Source: AcAMD-5 sp044343935 | GTDB lineage: Bacteria > Actinomycetota > Actinomycetes > S36-B12 > UBA5976 | Reading direction: 5' to 3' | NCBI GenBank assembly: GCA_044343935.1 | Contig: JBIJDU010000018.1 | Span: 1 to 31,260, forward strand | Length of the DNA: 31,260 bases | Shown: positions 8,569 to 15,030 of the stretch, in pieces | Numbering within the stretch: position 1 is the first letter of the stretch | Layout of the letters: each line of letters begins with the position of its first letter | The notes under the pieces: generated by a model | Databases searched by the model: none | What the model saw: the letters and a program-made list of their open reading frames with translations, nothing else | What the model was told of the DNA's origin: nothing | Translations under genes and position numbers: made by a program

Positions 8569-9222
8569 CTACAACTGCGAAACGTCCAACAACCCATTTC
8601 GATGGGCTGCCAACAAGGCAGCGGCTCGGGTGCGCACCGATAACTTGCGGTAAATCCGCTTAATATGGGATTTGACGGTATCGGGTGAAATGAACAGCTC
8701 CTGCCCGATCTCCACCCCAGTTTTTCCCAGGCAGATACCAATTAGGACTTCCATCTCCCGTGGACTTAGATGAACTGCCGCACTTGTTGGTGCCGCATCA
8801 CGATGACGTTTCAGTGCGATGGCATATTCATTATCTTCGCCTTCATCAAAACCATAAATCAGATCTGGTGATATCTCCAAGGTGCGCTCAATCGCCCGCC
8901 AGATTGAAGTTTCACCAGCAACAGAGCCGGGATGTTGTGGTGCGAAAATTGGGACGACTTTAGTTTGAGGCGATAGCCCCAAAATTGTTTTAAGGATTAC
9001 CTCAAAATCATATCGCCTGATATTTGCTTGAATCAGGACAAATTCAATCTGATTTTGCTTCAGCACTGATTGTAGATCTGCTAATTCATCAAACTTTAAA
9101 ATTCGATCAAAAACTTTAGTTTTTGCTAATCGACTCGTTAGAAAGTCAACCAGTCTTAAATCTGAATGACAAACCGCGATTGAACCGTACTTTTCCGATG
9201 TTGTTAACGTTGATGAAGTCAT
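8569..9222 (-). CDS. LuxR/NarL-type orphan response regulator (BldM-like position)
   Basis: A 217-residue DNA-binding regulator. Residues 152-212 form a LuxR helix-turn-helix (LSPREMEVLIGICLGKTGVEI, then ISPDTVKSHIKRIYRKLSVRTRAAALLAAHRNGLL). The N-terminal 115 residues resemble a receiver domain, but the strand expected to end in the phospho-acceptor Asp reads FVLIQANI, and the acidic pair near the start is reduced to CHSD. Normal phosphorylation is therefore unlikely. The ATG at 9222 is chosen over an in-frame upstream ATG (9252) because AAGGAGG lies four bases before it. In Streptomyces, as I recall, the atypical regulator BldM sits between WhiD and guaB; the matching location suggests a relative, but this rests on synteny. 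Confidence 0.9.
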   Translation of the reverse strand: MTSSTLTTSEKYGSIAVCHSDLRLVDFLTSRLAKTKVFDRILKFDELADLQSVLKQNQIEFVLIQANIRRYDFEVILKTILGLSPQTKVVPIFAPQHPGSVAGETSIWRAIERTLEISPDLIYGFDEGEDNEYAIALKRHRDAAPTSAAVHLSPREMEVLIGICLGKTGVEIGQELFISPDTVKSHIKRIYRKLSVRTRAAALLAAHRNGLLDVSQL

Positions 9223-9287
9223 ATCTCCTCCTTGATTAGGTTTAAGGCCCAATTAAGGAAGTTTGATGCTGCTAATACCTAACTAGC

Positions 9288-10238
9288 TTAAAGACCAGTA
9301 GCCTCACTGATCAGATTAAGCGCATCAGTCATGTTGCGACTTCGCACCACCTCGGCTGGTAATTCGAATTGCCAGCCGGGGCCTGCGGCTATTACTAGCG
9401 GAGTTGGGCGCAAATTGGGGAGTTCGGTTAACACCTGTGGATTACCGGCATTGCTCATTTGCGCCCAAACCAAAACTGCAGCAGGGCCAGTTTTACGAAC
9501 TGCTGAAACCAGCGCGGTAAGCGGCACTCGAGGGCCAAGGGTTTTAGCTGAGATGCGTCGCTCAGCTAGCGCGGCTGCGAGCACAAAAGTTGGTAACGAG
9601 TGAAGTTCATCTGGTGCGCAAGCCAATAGCACAGCGCGTGGGTTGATCGGCTGGCTCAGTTTGCTGGAGACACCTTTGAATGCTGTCATCAATGAATCAG
9701 TTAACAGATGTTCAATTTCAATTCCATCGCCAGTTGTTTCCCAACGCTTTCCTAAACTAATCAAAACAGGTGAAATTACCTGTTCCCAGGTCCAGATGGT
9801 GCCACGTTCGTTAATCGCATCAACCACAATCTGCGTCATGGCCTGGGTATCAAGCGCGGTTGCCGCACGCGCTAAACCACGAGCAGCAGTTGTAGCGCCA
9901 GGCAGCGCTACCACATTTCCACCGCCGGCGGGTGCGGTGATGTCTTGCTGGATACCCAGCGGATCGGCTCCCGAATGAGCCACCCGAGCAGCTTCAGCCG
10001 GTGGCAAGCCCAAAATAACCAATCGGCGCATCCGATCTAACAGCGCAACATCTTGTGGGGTGTATCGACGATGCCCGCCGCTGGTTCGGTCACTTGGCGT
10101 TATGCCATAACGGCGATCCCAGGTGCGCAACGTGGCTGGTGCCACGCCTAATCGGCGGGCAACTGCGGCCACCGTGAGGGCATAGCTGACTTCAACATAG
10201 CTCTCGCCAGAAACTTGTTCACCCTCAAAGTTGTTCAT
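9288..10238 (-). CDS. MerR-family regulator with a cobalamin-binding-like C-terminal region (CarH/LitR type)
   Basis: With the ATG at 10238 the protein has 316 residues. Residues 20-88 are a MerR winged helix (LTVAAVARRLGVAPATLRTWDRRYG, TSGGHRRYTPQDV). After a Gly/Ala linker, residues 118-190 match a helical cap with KRWETTGDGIEIEHLL, like the W-x-E-H signature of CarH-type cobalamin caps. Residues 200-316 look like a Rossmann B12 domain with DELHSLP (E-x-H, His213 as candidate lower cobalt ligand) and AAGPG. The glycine after the usual E-x-H-x2-G is proline, so binding is plausible but unproven. Other in-frame starts exist at 10265 (ATG) and 10298 (GTG). It is divergent from the WhiB gene and may control it. 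Confidence 0.85.
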   Translation of the reverse strand: MNNFEGEQVSGESYVEVSYALTVAAVARRLGVAPATLRTWDRRYGITPSDRTSGGHRRYTPQDVALLDRMRRLVILGLPPAEAARVAHSGADPLGIQQDITAPAGGGNVVALPGATTAARGLARAATALDTQAMTQIVVDAINERGTIWTWEQVISPVLISLGKRWETTGDGIEIEHLLTDSLMTAFKGVSSKLSQPINPRAVLLACAPDELHSLPTFVLAAALAERRISAKTLGPRVPLTALVSAVRKTGPAAVLVWAQMSNAGNPQVLTELPNLRPTPLVIAAGPGWQFELPAEVVRSRNMTDALNLISEATGL

Positions 10239-10347
10239 GTCCGAATTGTGCGACCACCAGCCCATTCCCGCATTTCGAGGCTGTGAGCAAGGTCTCACCC
10301 AAATTCATAAATTGTTCACCTGTGAAACTTGACTAACTTATGAACAA
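10215..10347. promoter_or_regulatory. Four copies of TTGTTCA/TGAACAA around the merR-whiB promoters (candidate operators)
   Basis: TTGTTCA occurs at 10215-10221, 10231-10237 and 10312-10318, and its complement TGAACAA at 10341-10347. The first and third copies share nine bases (TTGTTCACC). The fourth lies inside the spacer of the WhiB promoter. A separate inverted repeat TTCAC-CT-GTGAA at 10315-10326 ends three bases before the -35 box. MerR-family proteins usually bind near their own promoter, so these are candidate operators. The first two copies fall in the regulator's own coding sequence if ATG 10238 is right, and could be chance. Confidence 0.45.
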
Positions 10348-10357
10348 CTTTTAAGGT
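10329..10357 (+). promoter_or_regulatory. Promoter of the WhiB gene
   Basis: TTGACT at 10329-10334 and TAAGGT at 10352-10357 are separated by exactly 17 bases, fitting a housekeeping-sigma promoter with an actinobacterial TANNNT -10. The predicted transcript starts about 15 bases before the ribosome site AAAGGAG (10368-10374), so the leader is very short. A candidate operator copy (10341-10347) lies within the spacer, where a bound regulator would compete with or remodel RNA polymerase. Confidence 0.7.
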
Positions 10358-10378
10358 TAGGTCATTGAAAGGAGCGCC

Positions 10379-10681
10379 ATGGCAGATATCACCAGACTAC
10401 CTGGACCAAACGCCGACCTTTGGGACTGGCAGCTCCATGCAGCATGCCGCGGAGAAGATCCAGAGATCTTCTTCCACCCAGAGGGTGAACGAGGACCTAC
10501 CCGGGTTGCTCGAGATAACGCAGCGAAAGCAGTATGCGCCACCTGCCCCGTAATCAAGCAGTGTGCCGCACACGCACTCTCAGTTCGCGAACCATATGGC
10601 GTATGGGGTGGCTTAACTGAAGAAGAGCGCGAAGCGATTTACCTAAATCAGCGCAACGGTTACGAACTAGTCGCAGGTTAA
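10379..10681 (+). CDS. whiB: WhiB-family iron-sulfur transcriptional regulator (WhiD/WhiB3-like position)
   Basis: A 100-residue WhiB-like protein, a family restricted to actinobacteria and their phages, which binds a [4Fe-4S] cluster and the primary sigma factor to modulate transcription. The four cluster cysteines are C23 (AACRGED), C53, C56 and C62 (CATCPVIKQC); the G-V-W-G-G turn is at 74-78, followed by a basic tail. The ATG has GGAG four bases upstream. The position beside groES-groEL and the guaB cluster matches whiD of Streptomyces and whiB3 of Mycobacterium, as I recall it, so orthology with redox/developmental WhiD/WhiB3 is likely but not proven. It has its own promoter and is followed by three hairpins. 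Confidence 0.95.
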   Translation: MADITRLPGPNADLWDWQLHAACRGEDPEIFFHPEGERGPTRVARDNAAKAVCATCPVIKQCAAHALSVREPYGVWGGLTEEEREAIYLNQRNGYELVAG

Positions 10682-10687
10682 TAGTTT

Positions 10688-10745
10688 TCAGCGGCTGGCC
10701 CCCACGTTTTACTAGCCGCTGACCGCAGTGTGTTATTCACACTGC
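10688..10745. repeat. Two tandem inverted repeats after the WhiB gene
   Basis: TCAGCGGCT (10688-10696) pairs with AGCCGCTGA (10714-10722), a 9-bp stem with a 17-base loop. GCAGTGTG (10725-10732) pairs with CACACTGC (10738-10745), an 8-bp stem with loop TTATT. Neither is followed by a T-run. Both lie in the 3' untranslated region of whiB, ahead of the strong terminator, and may stabilise the mRNA end. Confidence 0.65.
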
Positions 10746-10755
10746 CTCTCCCAAT

Positions 10756-10785
10756 AAAAAGGGCCCGGCGAACCGGGCCCTTTTT
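10756..10785. terminator. Bidirectional intrinsic terminator between whiB and groEL
   Basis: GGGCCCGG (10761-10768) and CCGGGCCC (10773-10780) form a perfect GC stem with loop CGAA. The stem is flanked by five As and five Ts, so it reads as stem plus U-run in both directions. It serves the convergent whiB (plus) and groEL (minus) transcripts. Confidence 0.95.
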
Positions 10786-10800
10786 CTATCACTTAACTAA

Positions 10801-12426
10801 TTAGTGGCTATGGCCATGGTGGCTGTGGCCCGCAGCAGCAGTTTCTTCTTCTTCAGCTGGCTTTTCTACAACTAATACTTCAGTTGTTAGCAACATCGAA
10901 GCAATTGAAGCCGCATTCACCAGCGCTGACTTAGTTACCTTTACTGGATCAATTACGCCGCGCGCAATTAGATCTTCATAAACACCAGTTGCTGCATTAA
11001 AGCCATGCCCAATTTTTTGTTCAGCAACTTTGGCACACACAACATAACCTTCAAGGCCAGCGTTCTCGGCAATCCAACGAAGCGGTTCATTTATCGCTTT
11101 GCGAACTGCACTCACGCCTGCCTTGAGATCGCCCTCAAGACCAAGATCATTTTCCAGAACTTTTGCGGCGTGAATAATGGCAGAGCCGCCACCAGCAACA
11201 ATTCCTTCGTCAATCGCGGCGCGAGTTGCACTTACGGCATCTTCAACACGATGCTTCTTTTCCTTAAGTTCAACTTCAGTATGACCGCCGACCCGGATTA
11301 CGCCAACACCGCCAGAAAGTTTGGCCAATCGCTCCTGCAATTTTTCGCGATCCCAATCTGAATCTGAGTTTTCAATTTCATTTCGGATCTGTGCAATACG
11401 ATCTTTAACTGCCTGAGCATCGCCGCCACCGCTTACGATGGTGGTGTTGTCCTTAGTAACTACAACTCGCTTTGCGCTACCAAGCATCGAAAGATCTGCT
11501 TGGTCTAGCTTAAGTCCAATATCAGTTGAAATAACAGTTGCACCAGTTAGCACTGCAATATCTTGCATGATCGCTTTACGACGATCACCAAATGCTGGTG
11601 CCTTTACTGAGACTGAGGTAAAGGTGCCGCGGATTCGGTTAACTACCAAGGTAGAAAGCGCTTCGCCTTCCACATCTTCGGCAATAATCAATAACTGCTT
11701 ACCTGATTGCACGACCTTCTCTAGCACTGGCAGAATCTCTGCAACTGAGGAGATCTTGCCCTGCACTAGCAGCACGTATGGATCTTCTAGCACCGCTTCC
11801 ATGGCTTCTTGATCAGTCACAAAATATGGCGAGATATAGCCCTTATCGAATTGCATACCCTCAGTGAAATCGAGTTCTAGTTCAGTTGTGCTGGACTCTT
11901 CAACAGTGATTACACCGTCTTTACCGACCTTGTCGAATGCCTCGGCAATGAGCTCACCAATGGCACGATCCTGCGCCGAGATAGTTGCGACGTTGGCAAT
12001 TTCATTTTTGTCTGCAACTGGACGAGCAGCTTTGCTTAACTCAATAGTTACTGCTTCTACCGCTTGGTCAATGCCTCGCTTTACTGCAGTTGGTGCGCTA
12101 CCAGCTGCAACTAGTTTGAGTCCCTCGCGAACTAATGCTTGCGCAAGTACTGTTGCAGTTGTGGTGCCATCGCCAGCCAGATCATTAGTCTTGGTAGCAA
12201 CTTCTTTCGCAAGTTGAACACCTAGATTCTCGAATGGATCTTTCAACTCAACTTCTTTTGCGATGGTGACACCATCATTAGTAATTGTTGGCGCGCCCCA
12301 TTTCTTATCAATCACAACATTACGTCCTTTTGGACCAATAGTGATTTTTACGGCGTCTGCAAGCGCGTTAACGCCGCGTTCTAGCGCACGTCGAGCATCT
12401 TCATCAAACTTTAAAATCTTAGGCAT
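10801..12426 (-). CDS. groEL: Chaperonin GroEL (60 kDa, Hsp60) with His-rich C terminus
   Basis: Forms the double-ring ATP-driven folding chamber with GroES. The 541-residue protein is full length: it begins with the GroEL hallmark region, GPKGRNVVIDKKWGAPTITNDG, contains the ATP site DLAGDGTTTATVLAQAL and the equatorial AGGGSAIIHA-like segment, and ends in GHSHHGHSH after an acidic stretch. A histidine-rich tail instead of GGM repeats is typical of actinobacterial GroEL1, whose gene sits next to groES. Ribosome site GAAGGA lies close upstream of the ATG. It follows groES by 66 bases containing a long hairpin. Regulation is expected through the CIRCE sites before groES. It is the only groEL in this window. 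Confidence 0.98.
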   Translation of the reverse strand: MPKILKFDEDARRALERGVNALADAVKITIGPKGRNVVIDKKWGAPTITNDGVTIAKEVELKDPFENLGVQLAKEVATKTNDLAGDGTTTATVLAQALVREGLKLVAAGSAPTAVKRGIDQAVEAVTIELSKAARPVADKNEIANVATISAQDRAIGELIAEAFDKVGKDGVITVEESSTTELELDFTEGMQFDKGYISPYFVTDQEAMEAVLEDPYVLLVQGKISSVAEILPVLEKVVQSGKQLLIIAEDVEGEALSTLVVNRIRGTFTSVSVKAPAFGDRRKAIMQDIAVLTGATVISTDIGLKLDQADLSMLGSAKRVVVTKDNTTIVSGGGDAQAVKDRIAQIRNEIENSDSDWDREKLQERLAKLSGGVGVIRVGGHTEVELKEKKHRVEDAVSATRAAIDEGIVAGGGSAIIHAAKVLENDLGLEGDLKAGVSAVRKAINEPLRWIAENAGLEGYVVCAKVAEQKIGHGFNAATGVYEDLIARGVIDPVKVTKSALVNAASIASMLLTTEVLVVEKPAEEEETAAAGHSHHGHSH

Positions 12427-12449
12427 GGCTTTCCTTCATTGGTGTAAAA

Positions 12450-12485
12450 ATCCAACTAGTGCCAACTGGTTGGCACTAGTTGGAT
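12450..12485 (-). terminator. 17-bp perfect hairpin between groES and groEL, followed by a T-run (partial terminator or processing site)
   Basis: Bases 12450-12466 and 12469-12485 are perfectly complementary over 17 positions with a 2-base centre. In the direction of transcription the stem is followed directly by TTTTT, the form of an intrinsic terminator, yet groEL starts only 24 bases beyond it. It probably allows partial read-through, or marks an RNase cleavage point that sets different groES and groEL mRNA levels. Confidence 0.8.
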
Positions 12486-12492
12486 AACAAAA

Positions 12493-12792
12493 TTATTTTT
12501 CGAGAACTGCTAGCACATCGCGAGCCGAAAGCAGCAAATAAGTCTCGCCGCCATGATTCACTTCAGTGCCACCGTACTTTGAGAAGATCACAATGTCGTT
12601 GACTTTGACATCAACTGGAATGCGCTTCTCGCCCTCGTCATCAAATCGACCTGGGCCTACTGCTACTACTTTGCCTTCTTGTGGCTTTTCCTTTGCAGTG
12701 TCTGGAATTACCAAACCACTTGCAGTTGTTTGCTCAGCCTCTAGTGGCTGAACCAAGATTCGGTCCTCTAAGGGACGGATGCTGACCGACAC
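12493..12792 (-). CDS. groES: Co-chaperonin GroES (10 kDa, Hsp10)
   Basis: The lid of the GroEL chamber. The 99-residue protein shows SIRPLEDRILVQPLEAEQTTASGLVIPDTAKEKP at the N terminus (mobile loop about 15-32), EGKVVAVGPGR, the roof-loop region, and the terminal VLAVLEK. The start is GTG at 12792, supported by GGAGG seven bases upstream (GGAGGAAGACC-GTG). An open frame extends 14 codons further upstream, but that part lacks family similarity and would run into the operator region. First gene of groES-groEL, behind two CIRCE operators. Confidence 0.97.
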   Translation of the reverse strand: MSVSIRPLEDRILVQPLEAEQTTASGLVIPDTAKEKPQEGKVVAVGPGRFDDEGEKRIPVDVKVNDIVIFSKYGGTEVNHGGETYLLLSARDVLAVLEK

Positions 12793-12827
12793 GGTCTTCC
12801 TCCGATTTGTCGTATGTGGACAGGGAC

Positions 12828-12854
12828 TTAGCACCCGCAGTGGGCGAGTGCTAA
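12828..12854. promoter_or_regulatory. CIRCE operator 1 (HrcA site), one mismatch
   Basis: TTAGCACCC-N9-GAGTGCTAA matches the consensus TTAGCACTC-N9-GAGTGCTAA at 17 of 18 arm positions. It lies just downstream of the -10 box, over the expected transcription start, so bound HrcA would block initiation of groES-groEL. Confidence 0.95.
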
Positions 12855-12859
12855 CGCTA

Positions 12860-12888
12860 AGCGTAGATTCCCATTAGCACTCCGTCAA
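12860..12888 (-). promoter_or_regulatory. groES-groEL promoter between two CIRCE sites
   Basis: Reading the minus strand, TTGACG (12888-12883) and TACGCT (12865-12860) are 17 bases apart. The -35 box lies in the loop of the distal CIRCE element and the -10 lies between the two elements. This is a clear housekeeping promoter positioned for double HrcA repression. Confidence 0.85.
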
Positions 12889-12900
12889 ATGGAGTGCTAA
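12874..12900. promoter_or_regulatory. CIRCE operator 2 (HrcA site), perfect match
   Basis: TTAGCACTC-N9-GAGTGCTAA matches the CIRCE consensus exactly. It spans the -35 box of the groES promoter, and its last four bases overlap the stop codon end of tsaD (12897-12900). HrcA bound here could also affect transcripts arriving from tsaD. Confidence 0.97.
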
Positions 12901-13898
12901 TTCTGCCTAGTAGCCGGTCGGCCGGCCTGTAGCCGAAGCGCCCCTAGCGCTGCCACCATCGCTCCGTTGTCCGTGCATAGCTGGCGAGGTGGAATCCGCA
13001 GTTTCAGCCCGGCGGCCGCAGTCCGCTCTGCTGCCAAGTCACGCAATCTGGAGTTAGCCGCTACCCCGCCGCCAATTAATAGGGTGTCAATGCCATGTTC
13101 AGTTGCGGCTGCAATTGCTTTTTGAGTCAGCACATCAACCACTGCCTCCTGAAACGAGGCAGCAACATCGGGTACTGAGACGGCAGCACCAGCTCGCTGC
13201 TGAGCTTCAATCCAGCGGGCAACTGCAGTTTTTAATCCAGAGAAGGAAAAATCAAATTTATGTTCAACTAGATCATGCGTTGCAGTTAGACCGCGTGGGA
13301 ATTTAATCGCAGTTGAGCTGCCAGAGAGTGCCGCATTATCAATCTGCGGACCTCCCGGAAAAGGTAGGCCTAACAATCTAGCGACTTTGTCAAAAGCTTC
13401 ACCTGCCGCGTCATCTATTGTGCTACCCAACACCGTTGCACCTTGCGTAATGTCTTCAACCAACATAATTGATGAATGGCCACCAGATACTAGTAGCGCA
13501 ATTGCTGGTCGGGTTAATGCGCCGTGATCAAGCGAATCAACTGCAATGTGAGCATCAAGATGGTCTACATGATGAATGTCAATACCAAGTCCACTTGCCA
13601 AACCCTCAGCGGCCGATACCCCAACTAACAACGCACCGATCAAGCCAGGATTTCGGGTGACTGCAATCGCATCAATATCAGTTAGCTTTAGTTTTGCTTC
13701 AACTAATGCCCGGTCAATTGTTGGCAGCATTGCTTCCAGATGAGCTCGCGAGGCAATCTCTGGAACTACTCCCCCAAATCGTGCATGCTCAGCTACGCTG
13801 GTTGCGATTTGATTTGCCAGTAAATTGTTGCCGTGAACAATGCCAATTCCGGTTTCATCACACGAAGTTTCAATGCCTAACACAGTAGGTTCGATCAT
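12897..13898 (-). CDS. tsaD: tRNA N6-adenosine threonylcarbamoyltransferase subunit TsaD
   Basis: Transfers the threonylcarbamoyl group from TC-AMP to A37 of ANN-decoding tRNAs (t6A). The 333-residue ASKHA-fold protein shows GIETSCDETG at the start, VPEIASRAHLE, the metal-binding HLDAH (H113, H117), LLVSGGHSS and GEAFDKVARLLGLPFPGGP. It closes with IGGGVAANSRLR and the PPRQLCTDNGAMVA segment, the usual landmarks in the usual order. The ATG overlaps the rimI stop as ATGA, indicating coupled translation. It is the last gene of tsaE-tsaB-rimI-tsaD. The stop lies inside a CIRCE element, with no terminator before groES. Confidence 0.97.
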   Translation of the reverse strand: MIEPTVLGIETSCDETGIGIVHGNNLLANQIATSVAEHARFGGVVPEIASRAHLEAMLPTIDRALVEAKLKLTDIDAIAVTRNPGLIGALLVGVSAAEGLASGLGIDIHHVDHLDAHIAVDSLDHGALTRPAIALLVSGGHSSIMLVEDITQGATVLGSTIDDAAGEAFDKVARLLGLPFPGGPQIDNAALSGSSTAIKFPRGLTATHDLVEHKFDFSFSGLKTAVARWIEAQQRAGAAVSVPDVAASFQEAVVDVLTQKAIAAATEHGIDTLLIGGGVAANSRLRDLAAERTAAAGLKLRIPPRQLCTDNGAMVAALGALRLQAGRPATRQN

Positions 13899-14350
13899 GC
13901 TTCACCTACTTGACGCATCATCACATAGGCATTTTTTCCCGGTCCGTAATAATTGGGTCTAATTGAGATCTGTGCGAAACCAAAATTTTCATACAACTTA
14001 ATTGCTGGCTCATTTTCAACTGCAACTTCCAGAAATACCTCGATAATACCGCGGCGCTTTGCTTCCGCTAGTGCTAAACCAAGCAACATTGCGCCATAGC
14101 CATGCCGTTGCTGGCTTGGAATAACGGCAATGGTTTGAATATCGGCAGTTGTACCCATTGTGGCCATCCCGACATAACCAATAATCTGATCAGCAATTCC
14201 TAACACTTGATACCAACGCGCTCCTGGGATTCTAGAAATTTCATCAAGAAATAAATCGCGATTCCACGCTGTTGAACCAAAGAGTTCAACTTCAATTGCG
14301 AGAATTTGATCCAAATCAGATAACTCTATGTCTCGTACTAAGAAACTCAC
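13895..14350 (-). CDS. rimI: Ribosomal protein S18-type alanine N-acetyltransferase (GNAT)
   Basis: A 151-residue GNAT enzyme that acetylates N-terminal residues using acetyl-CoA. The acetyl-CoA P-loop is QRHGYGAMLL (Q/R-x2-G-x-G/A), preceded by the beta strand IQTIAVIPSQ and followed by FLEVAVENEPAIKLYENFGFA, the standard RimI motif pair, and NYYGPGKNAYVM near the end. The start is GTG, overlapping the tsaB stop as GTGA; the end overlaps tsaD as ATGA. Placement between tsaB and tsaD is common in actinobacteria, so substrates may go beyond S18. Confidence 0.92.
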   Translation of the reverse strand: MSFLVRDIELSDLDQILAIEVELFGSTAWNRDLFLDEISRIPGARWYQVLGIADQIIGYVGMATMGTTADIQTIAVIPSQQRHGYGAMLLGLALAEAKRRGIIEVFLEVAVENEPAIKLYENFGFAQISIRPNYYGPGKNAYVMMRQVGEA

Positions 14351-15030
14351 TTGGGCTCCATGACATCAGGGCGGCGAAGGTAAAGTGGTAATGCTGGAAG
14401 CAACGCACTTGCGTTTTGCGGAATCGCACCAGCACCATCACTACTAGCCGAAGTCAGATTTGGCAATAAGTCAGCAGCAGTTTCCCCAGCGGCGAGCAGT
14501 GCATTTACGCGCTGACCAAGCACGCCAGCGCTAATTTCAGTTGGAATTCCAGTTGGGAAAAACTTCGGAAAAACCGTCACGCCATCACCAATCACCATTA
14601 AATCGCGCAAAGCAATCTCAGCTGGTCGAGTCACGATCGGAGCTGATATTCGTGCGCCGTTTTCATATTTTGATAAATAAACCTCTTTGCGCCTGGCATC
14701 TGTAACTACTAACCCGGTGTAATCATCAGGTGCGATTGCATCGTGAGTGCAAATCCCAACCAAAGAAATTTCTCGAGCTCGGGCAAATGCGGTGGCAAAC
14801 ATCAATCCAACTCGAAGTCCAGTGTATGCACCCGGCCCAACCCCAACTGCAACTTGAGTTATCTGATGGCGCGATAGCGAGGATTCAGTTAACAACTGAG
14901 TTAAAAGTTCTGGTAGTCGCTCAGCATGAGATTGCGCTGCAGGCTCTGCGGCCTGCGCCAGCACTTGTTGGTCTTGAACCAACGCAACCGCAAGCGTTCT
15001 TGTTGCAGTATCAAGCGCAAGGGTCAGCAT
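14347..15030 (-). CDS. tsaB: t6A synthesis complex subunit TsaB
   Basis: A 227-residue ASKHA-fold scaffold protein that pairs with TsaD and TsaE in t6A formation. It opens with LTLALDTATRTLAVAL and contains SHAERLPELLTQLL and VGVGPGAYTGLRVGLMFATAFA, the diagnostic TsaB segment. It lacks the TsaD metal site, as expected. The ATG overlaps the tsaE TAA by one base and its end overlaps rimI by four, so the four genes form one translationally coupled unit. The C-terminal 30 residues or so are variable and rich in Ala and Leu. Confidence 0.94.
   Translation of the reverse strand: MLTLALDTATRTLAVALVQDQQVLAQAAEPAAQSHAERLPELLTQLLTESSLSRHQITQVAVGVGPGAYTGLRVGLMFATAFARAREISLVGICTHDAIAPDDYTGLVVTDARRKEVYLSKYENGARISAPIVTRPAEIALRDLMVIGDGVTVFPKFFPTGIPTEISAGVLGQRVNALLAAGETAADLLPNLTSASSDGAGAIPQNASALLPALPLYLRRPDVMEPK

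Noticed and set aside
11438..12217. Two plus-strand open frames of more than 100 codons
   Set aside because: Both are antisense to groEL, with low-complexity Ser/Thr/Ala translations and no ribosome site.
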